DNA of 64,000 bases from Pleodorina starrii (Eukaryota; Chlorophyta; Chlorophyceae; Chlamydomonadales; Volvocaceae). A program made the position numbers and the translations under genes. The stretch spans positions 442,001-506,000 of the forward strand of contig BRXU01000044.1 in NCBI GenBank assembly GCA_030267565.1. The letters are read 5' to 3'. Below the pieces are notes generated by a model, which made no database searches, was not told the origin of the DNA, and worked only from the letters and a program-made list of their open reading frames with translations. Of this stretch, positions 1 through 12,500 are shown piece by piece (within the stretch, counting starts at the first letter, position 1; the number at the start of each line of letters is the position of its first letter).

Positions 1-597
1 TTTCCAGATCCCAGGCGGGAAGAGGGACAGGCCTCAGGAGGGAGAGGCAGGCAGGGATGTTCATGGTTGACGCAGCGGCAGGGCACGTGGGGCGGTGGGG
101 CGGTGGGGAGAGGTTGATGATCCTCCGTTCCCCAACAGGAAAACATCTAAGCCGCCCGGCAGCCCCCCGGCCTCGAGGGTCGAGACATGTGCTGTGCTGC
201 GCTGTGCAGAGCGACAAGCCGTCCCTGAGGTGCCGTCCCTGAGGTCGCCCCGTCATCGTCGGGTCCCGGCATCGCCCGACAGGCCTCGCACTGCCCTGCC
301 TCCTCACATGCGTCCTGCCTCCCCTCCCCCCAGTGGCCGAGTGGCCCACAGGAACCCACCACGTGGCTGCACCCCCACCCGCTACGGTATCACCGCTATC
401 ATCAACCCCTCACCCTCCCTACCACTAGCCCTCCGTTCTTTCGCTGCGGTATCTCTTTGCGGTAACGGGTAACCTCCCCCCGCCCCCCTTTGTCTCCCGG
501 ACAGAGGGCGGAGGGCGGACATGCCCTCCCCCCGAAAGCAGCCCGTAATGCCGAAACCTCACTACTGGCCTCTACAGGCCGCTACAGGCCGCCTCAC

Positions 598-1022
598 CGC
601 ACGTAGCCGCGGCCCTCCGGTACGACGTAGGCGCACTCCGTAATGATCAGGCCCCCCTGGAGAGCGGATGGGTAGATGGGTGGATGGGTGGATGGCAGAG
701 GAAACAGTGCATGGGAGCTTGGGAGGGGCAAACTACGAACCGCTCAACCGCAGCGAAGGAGTGAAGAGTGGAAGGGATGGGAGGGAAGGGGAAGGAAACA
801 AGGACTGTATGTGTGTGGGAGCCTTTCTCGCCCCACTCGATCTTCCCGCCGACGTACGCACGTACCTCCGACGCGCGCTGCTCGTAGTGGGTTGCCACCA
901 GGTCGTTCGGCAGCTCGGTGCCGGGGGTCATCCGCAGTCGGGTCATGGGGCTCATGGCGATGCGGTGCGAGAGCTGCAAGTCGCCCACCTTGACGGGGGT
1001 GATAAGCGGAGAGCCGGAAGCC
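598..1022 (-). CDS. Old Yellow Enzyme-type NAD(P)H:flavin oxidoreductase, 5' exons only (partial)
   Basis: Two minus-strand exons, 1022-866 and 656-598, join in frame across a GTACGT...CAG intron. Together they read PVKVGDLQLSHRIAMSPMTR, then a HYEQRASE segment joined to GGLIITECAYVVPEGRGYV. This is the N-terminal barrel signature of the OYE/12-oxophytodienoate reductase family: the strand-1 VxxGxLxLxNR...MxPMTR motif and the QRAS..GLIITE motif. Known members bind FMN and reduce activated alkenes using NAD(P)H; that function is inferred from family. Exon 2 ends at a GTGAGG donor and no further exon is recognisable in 1-590, so the catalytic remainder lies off the left edge or is missing. The exact 5' end is unclear. 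An ATG at 1055-1053 opens a plausible N-terminus (MSTAAPPPALQ) but in a different frame from the OYE reading; a CAG acceptor at 1025-1023 would allow an upstream exon instead. Confidence 0.75.
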
Positions 1023-1099
1023 CTGGAGGGCAGGAGGCGGGGCAGCAGTACTCATCGAGGAACATGGCCACGCAGAGTACCGTAACACACTCGATGTTA

Positions 1100-3110
1100 T
1101 ATTAGGGCAGGCACAGCTGATGCAGAAGCGCTAGGCAAGTTGGAGGCATGATTCTGTTTCGCCGGGCGGCGAAACAAGTTTCGGACATGGGACATCGTCG
1201 CAGGAGTTCTGACCGGCTAGTGTAGCATACCTTTCACCGGCTACAACTCCAGCAGATGCCATCGTCCGTAGTTGCAGCGCCCGGCGACAAGCTCCAATGG
1301 CCTGGAAAGAAGCGGTGTCGTAAGAGGCTGGCCGAGGCGCCTGCGTTGGCACAGACGTAAATACCTTCTCCGCGAGCTGAAGCCTTGCTGCGAAGGCAGT
1401 GTAGTGCATCGGCAAGGAGCAAGCAGAGTTCCGCGCCCAAGACCGCAATGTGGGACAATATGCAAGATGTCAGTTACGTGAGCGTTTCGACAGAACAATG
1501 GTACCGTATTGCTTCACCTGTGAGCACAGCACCTAGCAATGCGCGTTGTGCTGTTCCTTCATCCGTTTTTTGAGTATGTTCTCGATGAATTACGGCAGGT
1601 TATGGAGCGATTAGGAGCGGTTGTCGTAGAATGACATCGATTGGCGCCCAGATTGTGCCTTAATGTTTGCATGCCGATTCGGAAGTAGGTACCATTACAC
1701 TAAGAGCATTTTCTGTAACAGGACGAATGCAGCTGTACAGTTCGAGCCGTTGAGTTCAGCACCTTGCCAACAGGTTGCCAACGCCAGTTTCCGCCCAACT
1801 TTTAAGCGGCATACTCTATTATGTTTGCGCGTAACTCCCTCCTCCCGATGGAAGTACGTCCTTTGACAGCGTAGAGCGTACCCGCCGAAACTTGGGAGGT
1901 CTGCTGGCCACTGTAGCCTGTAAAACCAATAACACACCTTTCCACAACTGGAGTACTTAGGGCACAGGTCGCAGACCCTTCGGTTCAAGAAAGGCCCAGA
2001 AGAGGGGGGCCCCGAACCGCGCGTGCAGAACGTCGTTGCGTGTTACGACACGTGACCTCAATGACCGCAATTTTTACGCCCGTCTAGTGCTGAAACCTGA
2101 AAGCAAGGGCGGCACCAAGTGGATTCGCAACCTACATGCCGTCGTCTGCCGTTCCTTGCGTTACTCACCGGGGTTGGTCCCTGGCGGAGCCCCATCGAGC
2201 GACAAGGAGAGCGTCCGCAACCTGTCGTGTGCCCGAAAGGGTTTAACCGGACCCTCTCCACATTGCGTCCTCCACTTGGTGTGTCCTTGCCCGGGGTCGT
2301 CGAACCGCTGTTAGCGCTTGCATCAACTCCCTTTCGAAAGACTCCCTTGTGATGCGTTAGTTGCCAAGCAAAATAATGAGGACACCTTAATGATTATGTA
2401 CCCAAGCATATGCGTTGTCCAAATCAGGGCCCTGGTCCAAATGTTCGTCTCAGTAGAAACCGATTGCGCACTGCCAACCGTCATCGGCATAAGGAAGAGC
2501 TTCCAAAGTTCCACTCCTGCATCCTTCAAGTTTGCGTTATCCTGGGCAGATGTCATCAACTTTTTGATCTACATAGGTAATTAAATCCATATTGCATCGC
2601 GGAAGCTCAATGCACATGAGGGGTAAGCGCTCCGAAACCTCAACAAGCCTTTCGTTGAGCGAAGTTACTGAAGTCCTTCATCCAGCTTCAGACTATTCAT
2701 GCCTATATATGTCTATGTTGTGACTTAACCAATGCATGGAGCGGTAGGGCTCCAGCAAGGCAAACATGCCTGCATCCGCTGTGGATCGTGAGCTTGTGAT
2801 TCGAGTAGATTTGGAAGGTAATCCACTAAGCGCAGTTCAATGTAAATCATTCAATAGTTACTAACGCCAGTCGCGATGTTTGTCGCTTGCAAACAGACAC
2901 CGGTAAAGACGGGACAATTATCAAATTTCATGCATCAGATACATGGCTGGATATACAAGAGCTTCTGGCGAAGGCGCGAGGTAGGCCCTGCGCCCACACA
3001 TGGCGCATGCTAGCAACGGTTACGCGGCAGTCGCTGCGTGAGAGGCGCGGGCCGCCTGGTCACCAAGTGGAAAGAGAGTCATGGAGTAACTTCCTGTAAC
3101 ACCTACTGAC
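1100..3110. other. Lower-GC stretch without a convincing gene
   Basis: This 2-kb interval between the divergent OYE-like gene and the giant plus-strand gene is visibly less GC-rich than everything around it. It lacks the homopolymer and G-run texture of the neighbouring introns. Short open frames occur on both strands but none resembles a known family. One stretch, 2897-2980, has an acceptor-like CAG and a GAG|GTAGGC donor-like end and could be an isolated exon, but I find no partner exons in phase. It could be intergenic/promoter DNA or a decayed insertion; no terminal repeats were recognised by eye. Confidence 0.35.
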
Positions 3111-3265
3111 AGACACGCAACGTCCTCGGCTCGCTTCCCTCGGAGCCCTCCGCGTGGCGCTAAGGGCCAAGGGCCCCCTCCTTCCCAACCCTGTTGGAAG
3201 CCTCATCTGGGCGATGATGGGTACCATCAGGGATGCCTCCCAGCCGAGGAGAACCCCGTCTCCCT

Positions 3266-3280
3266 TAAAAGCATAAAAAA
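3266..3280 (+). promoter_or_regulatory. Possible TATA-like element upstream of the giant ARM gene
   Basis: An isolated A/T-rich run (TTAAAAGCATAAAAAA) sits about 300 bp before the first recognised exon, in otherwise GC-rich DNA. Position and composition fit a core promoter, but no transcription start can be read from sequence and the gene's first coding exon is not identified, so this is a weak suggestion. Confidence 0.2.
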
Positions 3281-3579
3281 TCTACCAGAAGCCGGCGGCC
3301 TCGCTTTCCCTTGCCTCCTTGCCAGGCCTGTCCGCTCCCCGCACCATCGCACCGCGCATCCCTCCCTCCCTTGCCGCCACCTTCCCCCCCTTCCCCCGCC
3401 CCTGACACTCCAACCATGCCGCGCTGCCCGCGCCGAGCGCTCAACCCTCCCTTTACCGGCTATCCTAAACCCCTCTTACGCCCCCTTCTCCTCGTCCCCG
3501 TTCTCCTCGGCGTCCTTGTCCTTCTTTTGCTGCCATGAATGCCCCGCCCCCGCCCCCGCCCCCCCCCCGCCCCGCACAG

Positions 3580-6500
3580 GCCTGCCCGTGCAGCGGCCTT
3601 CACGCCCCGATGCCTTCGAGTACCATCTCGAGGCGATACTGCCGCCAGGGCTACAGCTACTGCCACAGCAGCAGCTGCAGCTGCAGCCGCAGTCGGCAGA
3701 TGATGGCAGCATCGGTGGGGGAGAAGGGCCGGGCGGTGGAGAGCCGGGCGAGGGTGGGGGCGGGGAGCCCGGGGGCTCGCGGCCGCCGGCCCCGCGCCCG
3801 TGTGTGTTCCCGGTGACGGACGAGGCGGGTTGGCAGCGGCTGCAGCGGCTGCTGCCGGCATCCCGGGCGGAGCTGGCGGCTTGGCAGCTGAGGGCTGCCG
3901 CGTCGGAGGCCAAATCGGCGGCATATGTACGACACCTGGAAGGTACGAATGCAGTACAACGAGGACGACATGGAACGGCGATTGCGTAGTCTGCAGCGAC
4001 GAGGCGGTTGGCGGTGTAGCCGTTGCGGGAGCAGCGCCGGCGGCAGCAGCAGAGATGGCGCTGCGGCGGCGGGCGGGAGAGGGGGCCGCAGGGGGGAGTG
4101 GCGGGCCGTGGGGAGTGGTGTAGGGTTTCGGGAGTGGAGGGTGGGGAGGAGGGTGGTGAGGTCCCGCACCCGCAGCTGTGCTGCAGGGGGTGACGTGGTG
4201 TTGCCGGAGGGGACATGCTCCCTCCCTACCTACGTGCGCACTGCGTTGGTCTCCACACACAGAAGTGGGTCAGTCCGCCCTCACAGGTGATCGAGAACAG
4301 CGACGTAGGCCCACGCCGCGCCTCTTCCCCCCCTCCCCCCCTCCCTCCGGCTACTCGCCGGCCCGGCCGACCCTATCGTCACACCGACCGGCCGGCCGGA
4401 CTTAGGACGCACCGACCGACCGACTGACTGACCCAACTGTTTACACACGAACGCTGAACTCCCGGCCCTTGGCTGCCGTACATTCCTCGCACCCACCAGC
4501 GCGGAGGGCCGATCGCCCCCCTTCCCAACCCAACCCAGATTCCAGGCGACACACGCACACACGCGCTTGCGCTCGCGCGCACCGGCCACGCCGGCCACCC
4601 CGGCGTTTGACCCTTCCTGCCTCTGGCTGTCTGCCTGCCTGTCTGTCTGGCTGGCAGCCGCCTTCCCTCGGGCCCCGCGTCTCACGTGGGGGGCATGTGC
4701 GTCCCTCGCCGCGCCCGCCTCGCACCGAAGTGGGTCAAATCGCCCCATTGCCCATTCACGCGCCGGTCGTTAACTCTCCCGCCCCCTTCCCCGCCCCCCC
4801 CAACACCCACCCCACCCCCACCCACCCCAAGGCTACACGGGGATGTGGGAGATAGCCATCGAAAGCAGCGGCGCAGCGCCCATCACCTCCATCACCGCCA
4901 CCTCCGGGGGAGGTGCTGCCGCCACGGGTGCTGCTGGCGCCGCTGCTGCTGCTGCTGCTGGTGCTGGTGCCGCTGGTGCAGCGGGCGGCGGCACCCTGGG
5001 CAGCAACCGCAGCAGAGCGGGACTTGGCGGCGGAGGCGGGGGCGGAGGCGGGGGCGGAGGCGGTGCGGACGGCCTTGGCGGCGGCGGCAGTGGGGGCGGT
5101 GGGGTCGGCGGCGGCGGGGGCTTCTCCGGCGAGGCGGAGTCGTTGCGGTGTCCTCTGGACGGGGTGTGGAGTGAGGAGGAGGTGGCGCTGCTGGTTCGCT
5201 GCCTGGGGGAGTTTATGCGCAAGGGGCATCTGGAGAGGGTGGGCGCAGTGGCAGCAGGTGAGGGAGAGGGTGCAGGCGGGGGGGGAGGGGCGGGGAAGGG
5301 GCGGTTCTTACGTGAGGTTCGGGTGCCAAGTCGATTGTGTGCTGGGAGGGCGGGGGCGCCAGGGCGGCGGGGCGGCAGGGGCGTTACCTCGGATTGGGGT
5401 GGCCGGGGTCGGGGTGGGCATTGGCTGTGGGGTCTACGTGGTCGGGGCTGGTAGGCGGGGCCCCACATGAGGGGGCTTCGACGGGGTGGGGTCTGGGGTT
5501 GGTCCCGCCCTGCATGACGTCTTCGTTTGGGGGCTGTCGCCTGGGAGTGTGCAGGGGTGGGGTTGGGTGCAGAGTTGCGAGCCGCCTGGCCCCACACACG
5601 CGATGCGGGATCTGTGGGGTCCGCGGCGGGGCCCGGGGTGTCGGGGCCCGGACCCTCCGACCCTCTCCAGACGGGCTTCTCACGTAACCCCGCTTCCGCT
5701 CCTTCCCCCTCCCCCTCCCTCCTCCTTCCTTCTTCTCGCCCCCTCCCTACCTTTTCATCGCCATTCATCATGATATTTCGTTTGGGCCTTTTTCACACCG
5801 ACTGTCAGCACTTGTCAGATTGCCGCTGTGGACTGTCGTACTCTGTCCCCTACCTCCCCCTCCCAACACACACACACACACAGGTTGCTGCAGCCTGGCG
5901 ACGCTGTGGTGGCTGCTGCGGCAGCCCAACGCCCGCATAAGGCCCCCGGGGCCGCCAGGAGCCGCACGCGCCCTCACCGCGCTGACATCAGGCGACACGG
6001 CGCCGGACAGCGGGAACGGACAAGGGCAGGGGCAGGGGCAGGGACAAGAACCCCCGGGGGGACGGGTCACAGCGACAGCAGCAGCGTCAGGTGGAGGGGG
6101 GGGCGGAGGGGGAGGCGTCCCCCAGTCGTCACCCGGCCAGCCCGCGGCGGCGTTCCGGTTGCAACTGCGGAGGAAGGACCGGGGCGGTGAGTGAGCGCAC
6201 CGTGCCGTGCCGTGCCATGTCATGCCATGCCGTGCCATGCTGTGCCGTGCCGTGCCGTTGAATGCCGTGCCGTTCCGTTCCGTGCCATGCCATGCCGTAC
6301 CGTGCCGTGGAGGACCGTGTCATGCCATGTCGTACCATGCCATGTCGTGCCATGCCATGCCATGCCGTGCCGTACCCTGCCATGCCGTGCGGTACTGTGC
6401 CATGCCGTGTCGTACCGTGACGTGGCATACCATGCCGTATTGTGTCATACCATGCTGTACCAGGTCGTACCGTGCCGTGCCGCGCCATGCCGTGCCGTGC

Positions 6501-9500
6501 CGTGCCATACCATTGTCATGCCGTGCCGTACCGTGCCGTGCCGTACCATGCCGTATCATGCCGTCATGTCGTGCCATGCCGTACCATGCCGTACCGTGCC
6601 GTCCCGTGTCGTGCCGTGCCGTATCATGCCGTACTGTGCCGTGCCCTGCCGTACTATGCCGTACCGTGCCTTGCCGTACCATGCCGTGCCGTGCCGTGCC
6701 GTACCGTACCATGCCGGACCGTGCCTTGCCGTGCCGTGCCGTGGCTTGCCATGCCGTGCCATGCCGTGCCATGCCGTGATGCGGGTGACCACCACCACCG
6801 CCCAGTCCGTCCCTTCAACCCACCCCAACCACCCCGTTCAACCGTCCCTTCCCCAGCGAGGCCCCTCGCCGCGTTGGACGCCCGGGCTGGCGGCGGCGGT
6901 GCAGCCACTGTCGCCGGCAGCGGCAGCGGGCCCCCCAGCACCCTCCTGGCAGTAATGCTCTCCGTCAGCCTGACGAGCGGCGGCGGTAGCGGTGGCGGCG
7001 GCGGGACCGGTGGCCGCGGCGGCGGCGGCCCCGGCGGCGGCGGCGCTGCTCCCGGCGGCGGCAGCTGTGGGTTGGCTCGTGCCTTGTCCGTTATGCTGCG
7101 GGACATTCTGACGCGGGTTTCCTCCACGGGTCCAGCGCTGCTTAGGCAGTACAAGGGCAACCAGGTGGCGCTGGCGGCAGTATGGGGGGTGGTGAGTGGG
7201 GTGGGGGAGAGGGAGTGGGGGTGGGGAGGGTGGAGAAGGGTTGCGGACGGCGTGAGGGCCTTATTGTTGTGAAATGTTTTGTACTACTAGATTTTAATTA
7301 TTAGACATGTAATCGGCGCTTCGCTATAGTCTAGGCGGTCAGGATACGAGATTCTCACTCTCGAGACCCGGGTTCGAGTCCCGGTAGCGAAACAATTTTT
7401 TTTGTGCAACTGGTGAGCTGCACTAGTTCTATGCTCGTTAACACCTTTCATGATGTTGCCTCTTTGTGCTCTCTTTGTGGGGCACCAACCCTGATGCATG
7501 CATACATTCATACGGAGATTACATGCAGCATAATGCAACAATGCACGACACAAAACAACAGACCCGAATTCGGCCCACCCGAAGTCCTGTTACGGGTCCT
7601 CCCTGCAATGTCCGGACGGCTTTACCTCCAAACCACCTTTCGCCCTTTCCTAAAACCCCACCACCGTACCCACCAAGTCCACCACTGTCTGTCCTTCTCC
7701 ACTACTCTTCTTCCCCCCCCCACACACACACCAGCATAAAGTACCCTCTCCTCCCCCCCCCCACGCCCCCCCCACCTCCCCCCCACCACACAACCTTCAG
7801 GGCGTCCTCTCGGAGATGTTCCGCCACCCGCTGCTGAGGGACGAGCTGATGGTTGCAGCGCAGCTGGGGGCGGGCCAGGCGACGGCGTCCACGTCGGGCG
7901 GCGGCGGCGGCGGCGGCGGCGGAGGCGGCGGCGGCGGAGGCGGGAGCGCGCAGAAGAGGCGCACCCCTCAGGAAGGCGAACCCGGCGCCAGCGGCGGCGC
8001 CTCCGCTTCTGCGGCGGCGGCGGCGGCGGCGACAGCTGCGGCGGCCCTTGGCGGCGGCGGCGGCGGCGGGCTGTTGGGGATAGAGTTGGAGGAGGTGGGG
8101 GCCGGGGTGTGTGTGTATGTGTGTGTGTTAGGGGCGTTTGTTACCGGTAAGTAATGGGTTGTAGCCGTGTCACACACACCACCAGGTATTTCTTTTAGGG
8201 GAGGAGTACCCGCAATGTCGGCATGTCTGCATGTCGGCATGTCGAAGGAGGAAGACATCACTGGGGTAGCGCGCATGGCGGCATGGGGGTAGGCAAAGGA
8301 TGGCCCCACACCATGGGGGTGGGTTGGAGGGAACTGAGGGTGGTGGTCCGCCCCCACCACAGACCCCACCCCGCCCCACCCCACCCCCCCTCCCCCCACA
8401 TGCCCCGATACGAACACACCGCCTCCTCCTTCCCGCCTGCCGGCCGGCCCTCCCGCCCCGCCCGTCACTCTTGCGCCCTCGCCTGCCTCCCTGCCCATTC
8501 CGCCCGACCCCCATTCCGCCCCTCCCGCTCCCCCTCCTCCCCCCTCGTTCCCCGCAGGTCCATTGGCTGCTCCTGAGCTGCTCCGCGCTGCCCGAGTGGC
8601 TTGAGGCGCGCTCCTCTCCGCCCTGGGACCTGGCACCCATGGGCAGGGCTCAGGCGGTGGTGGTGATACAAGCGTCACTGCGGGCGATGAGGGCGCGGAG
8701 GCAGTCGCAGGTGGGGAGGGGGGGTGAGGGGGTGAGGAGGGAGGAGGAGGGGGAGGAGGGTACGGGGAGGGAGAGGGAGAGGGGGAGACGGACGGCTTAT
8801 GGGTGGGAGGATAGGGTGGGGGTGGGGATCGCGGAGCGGACAAGGGGGGTGGGGTGGGGTGTGTGGACTGGGCAGCCAGACGCGGTGGGATGGCCTGGGC
8901 TGGGCCGGGGCGGATCTTAGGGTTGCTCTGAAGGCGCCGATGCTGATGTCGATGTTGGTGGGGACCGGTGGGGGGTCGCGGCCGCCAGTTGGCGGTTGGC
9001 GGTTGGCGACTGCTGCACCGCCCACCACACCACCACCACCACCACCACCAGCCCTACCACATCACAGCACGCATCACGCATTCGCGCATGCCATGCGAAC
9101 ACTGCCGCACGTACGACACGCACGCACGCACGTACGACTCCCCCCTCCCCCCTCCCGCTTCCCCCTCCCCTCCCCCTCCCCCTCCCCCTCCCCCTCCCTC
9201 AGCGGCTCCGCAGCCAGGTCTCCCGCGTCTACTCCTCCTTCCACTCGGTCGCCGCCTCCCCCGGGTTCAGCCGCTCACCCTCCCTGGCGCCATCGACAGC
9301 GGGAGTGGCAGGGGGGTCGGGAGCGCACTCCCCCACCCCCACCCTGACCAGGCAAAAGAGCGGCGCAAGCAGCGTGGGCGTACGGCGGCCGGGGTCAGGC
9401 GTTGCAGCGGCGGCGGCGGCGGGGGCGGCTGGGAATGGTGCGGGGGCGCAGCAGCGGCAGCAGCCCCTGTCGCGGCAGGCGGCGGCGGCGGCGGCCGCGG

Positions 9501-12500
9501 CGGCGGCCGCTAATGCTCGGCCCCGGGGTGTTTGTGTCAAGTGGGAGGGGGAGCTAGCTCGGATGTCGGCCAGTGCGGCGGAGGCCATGGATGTGAGTGG
9601 TATGCTTGTACAGCAGTACGGCTTGTATGGTGGTACGGCTGGTACGGCAAGGGGAAAATAAATAATTCAGCCGTTGTGTGTTTTGGGTTGGTACTTCATG
9701 GGGTGGCATGTTTCGTGGGGGGGAGGTGGGGGGGAAGGTGGGAGTGGAGTGGAGGACGGGTACGGGGCTGGGGCATTGGAGGTGGTCGGGGGGGGGGAAG
9801 TCAGGGAGTGGTATGCTCCTTTATGCCCAGGGGGGCGTCACGAAGCACCGGGCAGGAAGGGGGGCGGGGAAGGTGGAAAATCTGGCTGCAGGCTGGTACC
9901 GAATGGGGGGTTGCAGCGTTGGGTAGCTGGGTTTGGTTTCGGGGCCGAGAAGGAGCACCTCCGCCGATTGGAGTCAAGTCAATCACCTCTGCACCCCCTC
10001 CCCACCCGCCCGCCCGCCTCCTGCTCCGCCTACAACCCAACCCCCCCTCCATTCCTCTTTTCCCCCCGGGCGGGGGGCCCCCTCCGCATCCTCGCGCTCC
10101 GGCCACTGGCCCCCTACTCCCCCTCCCCCCCCCTCCCCCTCCTCAGCGCTACTTCGACCTCCCCCCCGGCTCCCACCCCGGAGTGGCTTCCGCCGAGTCC
10201 CTCCTCTCGCTGCTGTCTGCCGGCGGTCCCCTGGCCCGGGAGCACTTCGCCGCCAGTGTACACCCGGGGCAGATCATTCGGCTGCTGGATACGGACACGG
10301 TGCCGCCCAGGTGGGGGGTGGGGGGTGGGGGGAGGCGGCGTTGAGAAGGATGAGACCGCAGCACCTACCCACTCACTCACTCACCCCGACCCCCCCACCC
10401 CCCACCCATGACGCGCTTCCCTCCCCCCCAACCCCCCCAACCCCCCAACCCCCCCAACCCCCCCCCCTACAGGGTGGTCCACCTGGGTGTGGTGTTGTTG
10501 GCTCAGGTGGTGCGACCCGGGCTGGGAGCCGAGGCGTTCTTCCGGGGGGCGGCAGCAGCAGCAGCAGCAGCCAGCTGCCCCGGCCCCCCCGGCAGCCACC
10601 TGGGACCCTGCTTCGCAGCCGCGGGGCCAGACCGGGCGGCGGTGGCGGCGGCGGGGGGCGGCGGAGTGGGTTTGGTTCTGGAGCTGCTGCGGTGGCTGGC
10701 ACCGCTCACAGCGCTGGAGGCGCACGAGAGGCGGCTGAGGTGCGGGCCTGTGTGCAGTGTGTGCGTGTGTGCGTGTGTGCGTGTGTACGCGTGTGTCTCC
10801 ACAGTATTGTACCATACTGAAGCGTACTGTACCGTACTGTACTGTACTTTACTGTACCGTACCGTACCGTATCCAGTGCAAGGAGGCCTCCTTGGGTCTT
10901 TGTGCGTGTTTCAATTCGGGAGACCCGTGCACGTGAGCGCAGATGGCCAACAAACACACAGCGGCCAACAACGGCCCCCCTCGCCCCCCCTTCCCTCACC
11001 CCCCTGTCCTCCCTCCACCACCCGCCTGCCTCCCTTCGTCTCTTGCTCTCGCTCGCTCTCTCGCTCGCTCTCACCTCTCTACCGTTTGGCCCCACCCCAC
11101 TCGGGGTTTCAGCAGCGGACCTTCCGTGTGGCCCCGCCATTGTCAGCCGGTTTAGGAATCCTGACCGAACCGACCCCCGTTCCTTTGCACCCCCCCCCAT
11201 CGTGCCCCGTGACTCCCCGGTGTACGGCGTCGTCCCTCCCAGATACGGCGCTTCTGAGCGGCGGTCGTACTCGGGTCTCCGCAGCGCCTCCCGGCCCTAC
11301 GCTCCCCCCCCGCTGGTGGACTGGCGGTGGGCGGGTGCGGGGTCGGAGGTGGCGGTGCATGCGGGGGCGGCTGCCTGGGCACTGGGGGGACAGCTGGCCA
11401 AGATGTGGGGCGCGGCGGAGGCGGTGAGGAGGGGCAGGGCGGGATGTGTGTATGGGGAGGGGGGGGGGGAGGGGCGGAAAACGGAGTGAGTGCAGCGGGG
11501 GACGTGGGATGGGCCGAAGGAGAAGCGGCTCAGCTCAACCCCGGCCAGAGCCGCCGGAGGGGTACAGGGGGGTGCATACATAAGGTGATGATGGTGCCAG
11601 TGGGTGATGTGGGGCCCCGCCAGGCCGCTAATGCTGCATCGTATCGAATCGTAACGTATCTGCCACCCTACCCCCAGCGGGGGTTCCAGGGGGGGTCCAT
11701 TCGGGAGCAGAAACAGCAGATGTGAGGGTACGGAAGAACGGAACCCCCACCTGCGGGCGTGTGGGGGGGGGGGGCCCACCCCTCCGCCCCTCCTTCGCCC
11801 CTGGCTCCCCCCTTGACTTCCCCTCTCCTCCGCCCCGAATCCGAATCCGCACCCCACCTCACCCCACCACACCCCACCACACCCCACCCCACCGGGCCTC
11901 GCTGCCTCCCACCCGGCCTCCCTCCCCTCCGGTCCATTGCCCCTCCACGGGGGGTCATCTGCTGCTCCGCTGCCGCCGCGGCCGCCAGGCCAAGAAAGCG
12001 GGCACTGGAGGCGGAGGCGGCCGCACCCAGTATCCATCCCATCAGCAGCCACACACCCGATCGCAGTCCTACGCGGGAGGCTGGGCGGGGGCCGGCCTCG
12101 CTGGTTTCGGGGCAGGCGGCGGCGGCGGCGGCGGCGCCACAACCTCGGGTTCGGGTGCCGCGTCGGCGGCCGCTGCCGCTGCCGCTGCGGCCGCTTACGC
12201 GGCTGCGCTGTCGGCGGCACGAGCTGCCGCGGGGCCTCAGGACCTGTTTGAGGAGGCGGCGTACCGCCTGATGGCCATGACGGTGACATGTGAGTGCCGT
12301 ACTGTACAGGAGGCCGTACTGTACTGCATCGAAGGCTGTACTGTACTGCAGCGGGATCGTTGACTGTGGTGATATGACGTATACATGCGACTGTGCATTT
12401 GTGCTGTCCGTGCTCGGGTGCTTTCCCCTCTCTCCCGCAAACACAACTACATCAGCAGTTCAGCAGCAACTCCCCTCGCCCGCTCGCCCGCTCTCTCTCC

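Noticed and set aside
3416..3538. Short ORF ending in a hydrophobic run (LLLVPVLLGVLVLLLLP), like a signal peptide
   Set aside because: It stops before the first exon, no credible donor links it in phase to 3580, and its Leu content reflects a CTC/CTT-rich leader. An upstream ORF cannot be excluded.
6129..7272. Pro/Cys/His/Val/Arg frames of 120-276 codons
   Set aside because: The pentanucleotide array is stop-poor in all frames; only the part from 6857 to 7191 belongs to a real exon.
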